Positions 12,201 through 23,205 of a stretch of DNA of 64,000 bases are shown piece after piece. The translations under genes were made by a program, and so were the position numbers. The stretch is from Tetradesmus obliquus (taxonomy: Eukaryota; Chlorophyta; Chlorophyceae; Sphaeropleales; Scenedesmaceae), in the NCBI GenBank assembly GCA_030272155.1, contig CP126193.1:5332001-5396000 (forward strand), given 5' to 3'. Within the stretch, counting starts at the first letter, position 1. Each line of letters begins with the position of its first letter. The notes beneath the pieces are model-generated. The model had not been told where the DNA came from and made no database searches. It saw only the letters and a list, made by a program, of their open reading frames with translations.

Positions 12201-13348
12201 GTGCTGCTGCTGTGACGGCGTGCTTGCTGCCCTTGAAGGTGCCCCGCTTGCTGCCCTTGGCTGGCTCCAGGCTGCAGACCTGGCCGTCACGCCCGCTGCT
12301 CAGCAGCGTGCTGCTGCTGCTGCTGCTGGCAGAGTAGGCCAGGCAGTCGACACCCCTGCAGGAAGCCGACAACAATTTTTATTCGAGAGCAGCAGGCTGA
12401 GGTTGCTCATCAGAAGAAGAAGAAGCATGCACGACACAGGGCAGCTCTCCAAAGATGGACGTAGCACTCCATGTATGACACGGAATGCAGCCAGATGCCT
12501 TGTTCGCCGCAAACAGCTGCAAACAGTTGCAACAATACATTTGGCTAGGGGTGTATGGCATGCCAGCAGCGTGCCCACTGGTAAGTCAAACAAGCTGCCA
12601 GCCAGCCTGGTGCTTACCCTTCATTGCAGCTGTTGGTCTGCCACTTGACCTCGCCCGTTGCGCTGTCATACAGCTTGACTGCGCCGGAGCTGGTGCCAAC
12701 AGCCACCCAGCTGCGAGACATGCCCTTGCCATCATCCTGCAAGCGCATTGCAAACAATGCACACGTCAGGCCTCCCAGTGGCTCAATGGATTTGCTCGGG
12801 TAGGTACATACAGGCGCATGTAACGAGTGAAAAGAAAGGCTGCAGAGGCGTTATCAAAACTTACGGTCTGATACAGGAGCAACTTGTACATGCCAGGCGA
12901 AAGAATCCATACAGCACTGGCATGGCAGCAGCGCTGGCAGCAGCAGCAGTATTCTTTCAGCTTACCTCGGTGTCTACCCAAGCCAGGCACGTGTGCCCCT
13001 CAGCAAGGTGCCCTGCAGCACCTCCAGGCCCATTCTTGGCAGCTAACGCCCCCACAGCACTGGCAAGTGAGCTGCGGAGCCGCCCAGTCACTGCAGTATC
13101 GGCAGTAACAGGTCCGGGGTGGGCACATATCACTCATCATTCACAAAACTAATCTTACGTGTCCATTATCTTCGTGCCACTCGGCACTTATGCTGAGAGG
13201 GGGATTGAGCAGCGGGCGTGTCGGCCATGCTTGCCAGCCCACCTGTGTCATAAGTGCGCACACGGCCGTCCGGTGTGCCCAAGGCAAAGTTTGAGCTATC
13301 TCTACTGAAGGCACATAGTAAGCCGTCCAAAGGACGACCAGGCAGCAT
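9300..13348 (-). CDS. WDR43: WDR43/UTP5-like small-subunit processome protein
   Basis: Eight exons close in frame: 13243-13348, 12966-13090, 12618-12736, 12355-12192, 11952-11864, 11614-11434, 11072-9916 and 9473-9300, giving about 704 residues. It begins with WD-repeat sequence (LCAFSRDSSNFALGTPDGRV, then HTCLAWVD and VAVGTSSGAVKLYDSATGEV). It continues through further blades (GVDCLAYS, LLSSGRDGQV, LSVWDM). The Utp12 domain follows: EQRIASLEQ, LLEQCLGVANERVITNSVKR, GWIHAVLLHHTAYLM. The tail is very acidic (DDDEDDE). This is the domain order of WDR43/Utp5, part of the t-UTP/UTP-A complex needed for pre-rRNA transcription and 18S processing in the nucleolus. ATG 13348 sets the N-terminus just before the first blade, as in the family. 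A poly-Gln insert precedes the Utp12 domain. Confidence 0.9.
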
Positions 13349-15368
13349 TGCAGACAAGTTCGCAGCCGAGACACAAGAGGTCTGCACGTTGTACGCTGCC
13401 CACTCTATAAAGCATGAAGTTGAGTCCTTTGCGCGCGATCGAAAGTGCTGGCAGGTCTCCTACGCATGTGTGCACGGGCTGTCATGTCATATGTCATGGG
13501 GTTTGGCAGGGCTGATGGTTTTGAGCCGAGGGTTTCCTGGTTTTGAGACAACGCCCACCCGCACCATCAGCGCTGTTTCATTTGAACGCTCCAAAATTAC
13601 CCCAGAGCACGTCCAGCCAGATACCAGATGGTCAAGTCAACCCCCATGGATAGCCAAAATGTGGATGCCGTCTGCCACATGCCGATTGTCCTTGCTTGCC
13701 TGGACATTGCATTTCACCTCATGCATGTAAAGTAGAGGGATGTATTGCTATGTGAGGGGCATATGCCAGATGGGTTTGCAGCTGATGGTGTGCACCACAG
13801 TGATGGCAGGACAAGTGGTGGTGCGCATGCTGGGGTTTTGGAGGGCGTTGACTGGTCAAACCCCATCGACCTCGCTATGCCAGCGGCTCCGGCTGTCATC
13901 AGCCACGCATCAGCCTCCAAGTCTGATCAGGCTTTATCCTCATGAGGACTGAGGGCAGTCATGCAAGCAGGCTTTTAATACAATCTTTGCAATCTTTACA
14001 AGTGACTTTCTATTACAGCATGCAGTACATGCCAGCTGAGTACTGTTGGAGGTAATGCAGGGATGCACACACCAGCCGTGCGTGCATGGCAAGCTTGCTC
14101 CAGCAAGAAAGGCCCTTGAAAGAACGTGGAGCTGCGCCACATCACGCATCTGTCACAACATGTAAACATGCAAAGTCGTCCTTGACAACACCTTCAAACT
14201 TGCGCAGCAGCAATCAACTCGAGCACAGCTGCTTCTGACTGGATGAGACAAGTTGTGCAAACAGGGAAAAGCAGGACAACAAAACTACATGACAATACAC
14301 TTTGTCTGGATGCCCATATTACAACAATGCCCAACATCCATGCAGGAACACTCGGCCGTGTTGCCTGCTGCTCATCCATTGTCACATTCACCAGTTGCGC
14401 TTCCGGTGACGACAATGGCAACAAAGGTGCTACATACGCAGTGTTGGCACCCAGCACAGCACGCTGCAATGCGCAGTACTCCGCTCAAGGGAAGATATGT
14501 CTGTCCGCCCACCACTGCATCATCAACCAGTACAGCTATGTGTGTCAATGCCAGGAGCCAAGGGGATGAGCAGCGATTCTGGCACGCACAAAGAAACACA
14601 TTGACACGCTTTTTAATGCACGTGCAAGGGCCCACAGAGAACACACACCCAACAGCATGTGACATGATGAGACACAGCGTACACGCACAACAGCTCAACA
14701 TGCAGCATGTGCCAGCATGACAGCACGGCCGGCTGTATGATCGCATATATATGTAACATGCTTACAAGCCCCCGGCACTGCAAGCCCACACGATCTGCCT
14801 TAATTGCATGCATGCAGCCTTCATGCACCAGCACCATAATGCACAGTGCAGCAGCCAAACACACTGGTCAAAGTTGATGAAACCAAACAGGACGCTCACC
14901 CAGAGACTTCCACTACCAGGTAGAATCAGCATAAAGAGGCTGCATTGGCTGGCACAGAACGTAAGCAACAGTGTGGCACCTTGGCATAGCTCCGTTTAAG
15001 CAAGGTGATGCTGCCATCTTGGGGCTGAGCAGTCAATCCAAGTGCTGCAGTTCACCCGTAACAGGCACACTATGGTAAAGAATAGCAGCAGACGAGCTCA
15101 TGCTCTGATGCCTGCCTGGATCACAACATCACACACGCACAACGCACCACGTGCAGCTGTTCCTGTGCTTGTTCGTGTAACTGCATGAAATGGAAAGCTG
15201 TCTAGCCTGCACCCTTGCAGCTGAAGCTCCAGCTGTACTCTGAAAAAGGACGCCATCCGTGATTGCATGGCAATTGGCTACGCTGCATCAGGGCTTGGGC
15301 TGGTTTGTACCGCCAGGGTCCCAGACGCCCCACCTGGTGCCAGCATCAGACTGCCAGGCTGAGCAGCA
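13349..15368. other. Non-coding interval between WDR43 and the phosphodiesterase
   Basis: Two kilobases holding the WDR43 promoter side and the 3' region of the phosphodiesterase gene. Open frames here are short, and none shows a recognisable motif or a workable exon chain. Nothing further could be supported. Confidence 0.5.
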
Positions 15369-15558
15369 TCACGCCTGCTGCTGTACTTTGCTGCCAGCAC
15401 TCCTGGCGTCTGCTGGTGAGTCAGCACCGCTGCCGCCGCCAGCATCAGAGTCGCTGCTGCTGGCATCATCGCTGATGCTGCCATCACCGCAGACAGCTGT
15501 GTCACCAAACACAACAGCCACAGACAGTGCTGACTGGCCAACTGAGCTGCTGAGCAGA

Positions 15559-15589
<31 letters not shown>

Positions 15590-18500
15590 CGCCCCTGCTC
15601 CTGGGCCGCCTGCCGTGGCCTGTGAAGAACGTCTCCCCAATGCTCGCGCTGCTGCTGCTGTCATCAGCAGCGGCACTGGGGGGCGCCTCAGGGGGCCCAT
15701 GCTGCGCCATGGCCATGAACCTTGCCCGGTTGTCATGCATCTGCTGCAGCGGCTGCTGCAGCGCCGGGAAGAACTGCACCAGCAAGCACCAAGGGGCAGC
15801 AGCAGCAAGTCAGCTGCCTGCCGCCATGTCTGCGCCACCCTGTCATACACAAACCAGGACTGCAGCAAACACGTAATCAACCATCCTCATGTGCTGTATC
15901 AGCGCTGTTTGCCGATATCCTGCAGTTGCCACGCTTGCCTGGCAGCTAGGTCGCTTCAGCCATACTTGGCACAACTACAGCACGCCTCTGACAACACATG
16001 CAGCCCACCTGGCTGAGCCTGCTCCACAGCGGGCCCACCACATAGTCAGTGGACCTACCCACATAACAATGTGTCTGTCGGGGCGGAGTTGCATGAACAC
16101 ACAGAGGTAGCCCCCCCCAATTCTATCCGGCCCACCTGGCTCAGCCTGCTCCACAGCGGCCCCACCACGTAGTCAATGAACTCAACCTCCATGCGCGCCC
16201 ACACAGCAGGGTCGCTCGCCTCCATGTGCGGCGCAACAGGCAGCTGCTGCAGCCGCTCCTGCGCCGCCTGCTGCGCAAACTCCGCGTGCACGCGCTCCGC
16301 AGCTGCCAGCGCGCCCTGCCAGGGCCGCAGCGGGTTGCTGATGTCCGCTGCGTGCAGGATGGCCTTCACCTGCAGGGCGCCCCGGTGGCAACATGCAGTG
16401 GCGGTGTGGCGTCAACAAGAATGCATGCTGCAGATGGTTAGCATCGGACACTGTCAGCTCTCAACCCGGCTGCAGCTCCAGCAAAAAAACAGCACATCCT
16501 GCATCATCAACACAGCCAGTGCAAGCCTGTGCCATGCCTGCATGCCAGCATCGACTCCAAGGCTCACCAGCAGCGTCCTGTCTGCCTCCAGTTCAGGCGC
16601 GAAGGCCGGGCCGTGCTTCTGCAGCTCCTGCGTGAGCGTGAAGTGGCTGTGCATGTCGGTGGACAGTATGGCCTCCACCAGCAGCCGCCGCGCCGCTTGC
16701 CACTCCGCGCGCTCGGCAAAGCGCGCCAGCAGGTTGCCGCTGGTGCGCAGCAGCTGGAAGGTCAGGGCGCAGTGGTGGTTCTCCTGGACTGCATAGCAGC
16801 AAACGCATATGGCACAGCAGGTGCAGCCAAGTGAGACATCAGCACAGCGCACGCTGATAGCAGCAGCTTACATCATACCAATTGAAGGCAAGGAAGCAGT
16901 CACACGCACACATGATCCCCAAAAGGTGTTTCACCTGACACCTGCAAATATCCTGTCCACCATCTTGAGCCCTACTCTGCATGTAGTATCTTTGCCAATT
17001 AGCCGGCCACCATTTGCCGCAATACACGCACCTGACTTGTCGTTGTAGCGCTGCGCGAGCTCGCTGTGGCTGGCCACGTGGTAGCTGTTGGTGAAGCCGT
17101 CGTGGTCCAGGTCGTGGCAGATGGCAGCCACCAGCAGCACAAGCTCCTCACCCGCAGACAGCACGCAGCGCGCACTGCTGTGCTCCATGATCTGCGGCAG
17201 GCACATACATGGCAGTCGCAGGCCGCATGCAGTACAGCAGACTTGCGTTGCAGCTGACAGCATGTTTCATGTTTCAGCATGAGACAGCGCAGGAGGCTTG
17301 CAGGACAAGCGACAGAGTTGCAACAGCTCACATGCCAGCCAGCAACATACATTCAACGCTGCGCCTGCAGAAGTGCACACCAATGCGCAAGCACACGCCG
17401 GGTGCACGCTGCGCCAACTCACCATCCACACGGTGTGCAACACCTGCACCGCATGCCCAAAGTTGTGGTAGGGCACATGGGCGTGGTAGTGGCCGGCGAC
17501 TGCGCTCAGGAAGCGGCTCAGGTCTGACTCAGCCAGCTCCAGCTCCTGCACCACCCCGCTCATCATGAACACATCATACGCCATGCGCACCTGCATGCAT
17601 GAGCACGCAAGAGTGTGATGTGTTGCATATGTGCCTTTCTTAGCACGCACTTGATAACAGAAGGCTTTTTCTCAAGCACAACGCTTGCAGGCACAGCAAG
17701 GATTGAGAGGAGTGGTCAGCTGTCATGTTGTGCGTCTCTGCCTGGCCGCTCAACAGCTGTGACACAAGCATGTCTGCAGCAGCCCTCAAGTACAACATGA
17801 GTTGCAGAAAGCAGCGCTGTTTGTGCTCTTAATCCGCACATATTACCAGCAACCCGTACCAAGCGAACGCAACACAGACGCAACACAGCCGCAACCAAAC
17901 AAGCAGGCAACCAGCACCATGCAAAACCCCTACACACCACGCCACAAGCCTCATCACAGCCCCTGCCCTCACCAGCTCCTCCTGGCTGCGCGTGGAGCAG
18001 TCCAGCTCCCATGACAGCAGCTGCGGCCGCAGCGAGGCCAGCGTGGACGCGCTGCGGCCCAGCGGCGAGGGCAGGTGGTGCTGGAAGGAGCGCGAGGGCG
18101 ACAGCGGGGAGCCCAGCGGGCTGCACAAGCCTGTGGCAGCCTCCTCTGCAGGTGTGACAAGGTGCAAAAGTGACAAAAGTGACAGGCGAACCACGTAGTG
18201 TGCTGCGTGCAATGCTGGCAGCTGCATGCTACCTTTTTCATTTGGGTGGACAGAAGTCCGTGGGCTGTGAGAATATATACTGTGCTGCAGCAATGCAAGC
18301 AGGGAGAGTTGGCCTTCTGCCGCATACCCACCTGTGAGAAAGGTGCTGCACCTGCGCATGATTCTGTCCTCTGCAGGTGCTTCATTGTCCAGCTGCCTGC
18401 TGCCGATGTGCGGGCCAGAGATTGAGGCGCAGTGGTGCAGAAACTGCCGGCTGGCTATGTTTGTGCTGCTTTGGCTGCGCTCCACCTCCTCCCTGCAGCA

Positions 18501-18974
18501 GGCAGCAGCAAACCCTATTGGGCCGGCATGTACTCAGCACAACACACACCAGCACGCGCAGTCCCGCACAGCTCACTGCCCTGCTGATCATTGCACGTCT
18601 CGCTCCGTGACGCCTGAGACGCAGCAGCACTGTGACTTGACAAGGCACTGCGCCAGGACACTCAACATAGATGCAGTGCTGCTCGCTGTGTAGGATCCCA
18701 GAGCACATGTTTGTACATGGTCAGCTCTTCTGATCTTGCCGCACTGCTGCCGTACCCACGAGGTCAATCAATCAATCAACTACACGTTGTTTTCCACTCA
18801 CGAGGTGGTGCTGAAGTAGTCCAGCAGCTGCGCCTTGAGCATGCTGGTTAGCTGCTCCTGCGCAGCGCCCGCGCCCGACATGCTGCCGCTCATGGCGCTG
18901 GCAAATGACACCTCCAGCGCGCGCTGACTCAGCACGTCAGCCACCTCCATGCTGAACACACTCAGCGCCTCGCT

Positions 18975-19005
<31 letters not shown>

Positions 19006-21872
19006 GCAGTGGCTTGGTACCAGAGTGCTGACAACATGCAACAGCTGTTGCCTACACGCAGATGCATGCGGTGACAGCTAAAAGCTGTGTACCGTCGACA
19101 ATTCAAGAAGCCCAGCCCAGCGTCCGCATCAGGCCTACTGTCTGCATGCAATCTTGGACAGTTGTGGCGGCTGACACACAGTGCAGAGCCAGACCGCCAC
19201 TTTGTCTATCCAGGCAAGCACACCAGTGGCAGGCACCTCACCAAGCACGCATGCTCACCAGTCTGAAGGCGTGAAAGTCTGCTCGTAGAAGATGTCCCGG
19301 CTTGCAGGGCGCTCGTGCTTGTTCAGCGCACACAGCACGGCCATGCACTTGCCAGTCAAGGGGTCTGTCACAGGCTGTAGCAGCACATCCGCCAGCTTGC
19401 TGCTGCATGCACAAGCAGTAGCACAGCGCAAGTCAGGAGTTTGGTGTTTGCAGGACACGCAGCTGATCAATGGTGCCGAGCCGGTTCACAGCCACGGGTT
19501 CACCCCTGTACGGCTGCAGTGCGCCAAGATATCCCTGGCAGTGCCTGGCCTCACCTCCTGCGCTTGGCCAGCAGCTCATGGAGCTCCAGCAGCTTGCTGT
19601 CTGCACACTGCTTGTCCTGCAACACAAGACGCAACAGCATCAACAGTGTCAATGTGCACACACACGTAAGGAGGAAAGTGACCACGGGTTCAACAGCCTT
19701 TTACAAGATCACGTCAGCGTGCATGCTGCCCAGGTTACAGCCGATGCATGTGGTGGTTGCAGGATGATGCCGATGCTGCTGCCGCGCTGCTTGCACGGAC
19801 AGAAAGTCCCTTGACAGTGCAGCAGCCCAGCAGCTCAGCCCAGTTCTGCTCACCGCCAGGCACAGCGCCACCTGGGCCCCGTCAGCTGCACAGGCGCCAA
19901 TGATGCCCTCTCCCTCCTTCACGCGGAACAGCCGTGCAGCGAAGCCAGTGCTGGAGGTGCTGATGCTGCTCCACAGCGTGCGCTTGCTGACATCCATCAG
20001 CAGCACCACCACGTGCCGCGCATGCACCAGCTCCTTGACAGCCAGCGCAATGGTGTCCAGCGCGCCACTCAAGTCGGTCTGCACAGACAGCAGTGCGTGA
20101 TCGCTAAGCTGCAAGATTTGAGAAGTTCGAACAGCCCCAGACCGCTTGTACTAGCTTGCAGGTGGAGAGCAGACGAGTGCGTCCCAGGGCAGTCGAAAAG
20201 CATGCAGCAACGCTGCAACTGCTGCTTGACAGAGATTTGCGCATGCGAGTAGCCACAGGCTGGCACCACCTACCACTGCATTGAGCCGCTTGAAGCACTT
20301 GTTCAGCGTGGACAGCCGTGCACGCTCGCGCCTGCGCACAACCAACATAGTTGCACAGCATGGTGACTCAGCCACACACTGCTATAGACAGCCGCAAAGC
20401 ATATTGACGCATGCAGTACGCTGCTACTGGCGCGAGCAGAGCAGTGCTGCTGAGAATATGCTGCTGCATGTGCTGGCTGCTCACTTTGTCTCCTCGTACA
20501 GGCGCGCCTTTGCCAAGGTGTTGCCTAGGTGCACGCCAAACAGCTGCAGGTGCTGCTCGTCCAGCTTTGTGAAGGAGCCAGAGCGCTTGTTCAGAGCCTG
20601 CAAGCACAGCATGCACGGCAGCCGCAACATAGTTTTTGCATGTGGCCAGAGCAACTGGCCAGCGCCAGCCTGGGTTGTGCCGCACTGCTGACAGCTGCAA
20701 AGTGAGTCACAAGACACACACAGTGCATGAAAGTCCCATCAAACTGGCCATAACTCGCAAGATGACGGCTTTTGTAATTGCCTTGGTTACTTTCAAAGAC
20801 GCACCTGCAGGACAGCAATGTTCTTGCCGGACATATCTGCGATGGAGCAGCACAGGATGCTGTTGGTCCTGTAGCCCAGCCGCACATCAACCTCAGGACT
20901 GAACAGCGGGTCGCAGTAGGCGTCCTCAATGTTCATCACACCACCTGCAGCCACCATCGATACAGATGCTGTAAACAAGGCTGTGCTGCTGCAATTGTCC
21001 TCATACTTGTGGCGCATGCCTGGTTTGGCACGCTGATTTGCACTGCTGCGCTGCGATCTTGGCTGCTCCCTCAAGCCACTCCAGCCAGCTGAGACTGCAG
21101 CTTCTATATGAGCGCAGCTGCAAACAGCAGCTGCCGAAGTTGCTGAAGTACAACTGTGTCGAGATGAAGGTCTGCAGAGCGATATGCACAACAGGTTGCT
21201 GGCTGCTGCCCCCGTACCTCGCTGTGCCACTGTGCCTGCAATGCCTTCGCCAAATCTGACAACAATGGTGGCGCCCTCCGCGGTTTTCGCCCTGCAAACA
21301 CAATTTGACGTCATAAGCTCCTTGAATGGAATTACTCAGAGCACATGTGACCACGATGCGCCTGCAGGCCCAGCTGCAGTGCACTGCCGCCGCAGTCACC
21401 ATCAACTGCTTGGCATCTGGCAACCAACAGCAAGCCGTCTTGCCAGACGCTCCTGCTGCACTGGTTCTGTACACCCTGATCATATGCAATCCACTTGAAT
21501 GCGTAGCCGCAGCGTAGTTACCTGAGCTCACGCCGGCTTTCAATGATGAGGAACAGCGTCACCCTGTCGCATTCCAGCAGCTCCAGTGCACAGTCCCTGA
21601 CGCTGCGCATGGCTGCATCGATGTCAAGCTCTACTGCAAGCTTGTTGATCAAGTCTATCGCCTGCACAACATAAGCACAGCACAGTACTGGCTGCTGGAC
21701 ACCCTCGGTCAGCTAGGTCAGCAGCAGGCTGCACGCCATGCTGTACATGTGCACTGTTTGAACTGTCCGCAGAACAATTGCGTACGCAGACAGCTTGCTT
21801 GTGTCAGACCTTGTATAGAGAGTGCACGTCCATTTGCAGGGTACACATGGTGCCCACGTCCGGCCCAGCCAT
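15369..21872 (-). CDS. GAF-domain 3',5'-cyclic nucleotide phosphodiesterase
   Basis: Seventeen exons close in frame to 912 residues: 21872-21810, 21661-21522, 21291-21218, 20944-20805, 20597-20485, 20331-20274, 20108-19854, 19616-19555, 19399-19259, 18972-18802, 18492-18332, 18145-17973, 17590-17423, 17191-17032, 16788-16568, 16369-16136, 15773-15369. Residues about 20-190 form a GAF domain (AIDLINKLAVELD, FGEGIAGTVAQR, NIEDAYCDPLFSPEVDVRLG, ALNKRSG). A second GAF follows (VVVLLMDVSKRTLW, VKEGEGIIGACAADG). The class I PDE catalytic domain carries the metal-site motifs PYHNFGHAVQV, CHDLDHDGFTNS, AILSTDMHSHF and LHAADISNPLRPW. It should hydrolyse cAMP or cGMP, with the GAFs as cyclic-nucleotide sensors; substrate preference cannot be told. 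The C-terminus is a Ser/Gln-rich tail. Intron 1 has an unusual GTCTGA donor, so the first 21 residues are less certain. Confidence 0.93.
16008..16060 (-). repeat. Copy of the 3' end of phosphodiesterase exon 16, in the following intron
   Basis: About 50 bp match the end of exon 16 (16136-16186) with a handful of changes, 123 bp further downstream on the gene's strand. The match includes GTGGAGCAGGCT, the final AGCCAG and the donor GTGGGC, so two potential 5' splice sites exist. Use of the first keeps the frame into exon 17. Confidence 0.85.
18973..19010 (-). repeat. CTG tract at an intron 3' end (phosphodiesterase)
   Basis: On the gene strand about ten TGC/CTG units run directly into the acceptor TGCAG of the exon starting at 18972. 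No separate polypyrimidine tract is visible. Confidence 0.85.
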
Positions 21873-23205
21873 GGTGCTGCTGTTTCGTCACACTTGCAGG
21901 GGCAGCAGATGGCCAACCTGGCCAGGCCAGGCTGCGGGGCCCCGCAGTGCAGTGGTCTATCGTCTGTCTCAAGATCAAATCATACACAAACGCTTGTTCA
22001 CCAGGACAAAACGAAGCGATTGACAGCGTCAATGTATGGAATCGGCGATGCTGGTCAACAAAACTTCGATGCCTGCTATGCTTCAGCATTCTCACGCTTA
22101 ACAGAGTGCCCATGCTTGCTCGACTCTACCGGAGCTCCGCTATCCTCGCAGTGCAAACCCTTGTTTGCTTCTGAACCCTTGTGTCCCAGCTGCACTGCTG
22201 CGGGGGTGCTTGTCCCGCGGTAGCCTGCGGTCATCAGCCGGTGACGTTCAGACACGCATGAGAGTGGATCCTTGAGCCTCTGCTTTGCTTTCCTGATAGT
22301 GCCATGCCAGGTCACACTGCGATTCACAGGCTTGTGGTCGTTGTGTTGGCCCACATGCGGCATTTGCAACGTAAGCAGCCAGCTGTGAGCAGTGGTCAGG
22401 CGAATCCGCTTACAACCACAGTAAAATGAACCTGGCATAGCCTATTCGTTACGTTGTAATGGGAGCTCTGATCTGCTGGATGTAGCCCTGCAACACAACA
22501 GCTGCTGAGCGATCGCCCCGGGGTGATGGCGTCACTCAGTGACTGAGATGATTAGTGAAAAACTCAGCAGCCGGACTTCCCTCATTTCGCGTACAACTGT
22601 GGCGCGTCACATCAAGCACACGGTGCAGTGTCATGCGTCCATCACAATCCGCAAACGAGTGCCACGTCTGAGTGCCCCACAAGATGCTAGATGTAGCCCA
22701 TGACGATTGCTCAGGCCTAGCGCAGTGTACATGCCCTATCCAGCTGCTAGGGTGAAGCTACTGAAGAAACTCGTGCTGCTAGCAGTGCAGAATAAAGCAG
22801 TACACTTGCTCATTTGGCTGTGTGCCTTTCCAGCTGCACGAGTTTGAATTTAAAATCATATGTTCTAACTACAGCAGCGTTTCAGTGGGACTAGGCTAAA
22901 GCTCGGCTACTACTACTTCTGGATGAAATCAATTGATTACACGGCAAACGGCAACGGAACATCGCAGAGTTCGTGGTGATCTGGCACTGTCAGCAGCTGA
23001 GCTGCTGTACCACATTGTTGTCACTCTCACATGTCTGCCGCTTCGGCTGCCACACGGTCGGTGCGGCACCAGTTGGGGCCAGGCACTCAGTTGCACAGCA
23101 GATTGTGTACGTGCGCACACCAGCAGAGATGCTGCCACCTTGTGAGCCAGGCGGTTTCGCTATGTGCCGAGCTCTGAAGCCTTGGCAGTGCAGCTTCTGG
23201 ATGAT
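21873..23205. promoter_or_regulatory. Divergent intergenic region, phosphodiesterase / kinase
   Basis: 1.3 kb between two divergent starts (21872 minus, 23206 plus). It must hold both promoters and 5' UTRs, and possibly non-coding first exons. It has few CAG runs. No frame here shows family similarity. No core motif was identified with confidence. Confidence 0.5.

Noticed and set aside
20793-21314. Reading the phosphodiesterase through 20945-21217 as one exon
   Set aside because: The frame is open there, but splicing it out gives the normal GAF spacing (AQRG-GVMNIEDAY); the inserted residues are unlike any GAF.
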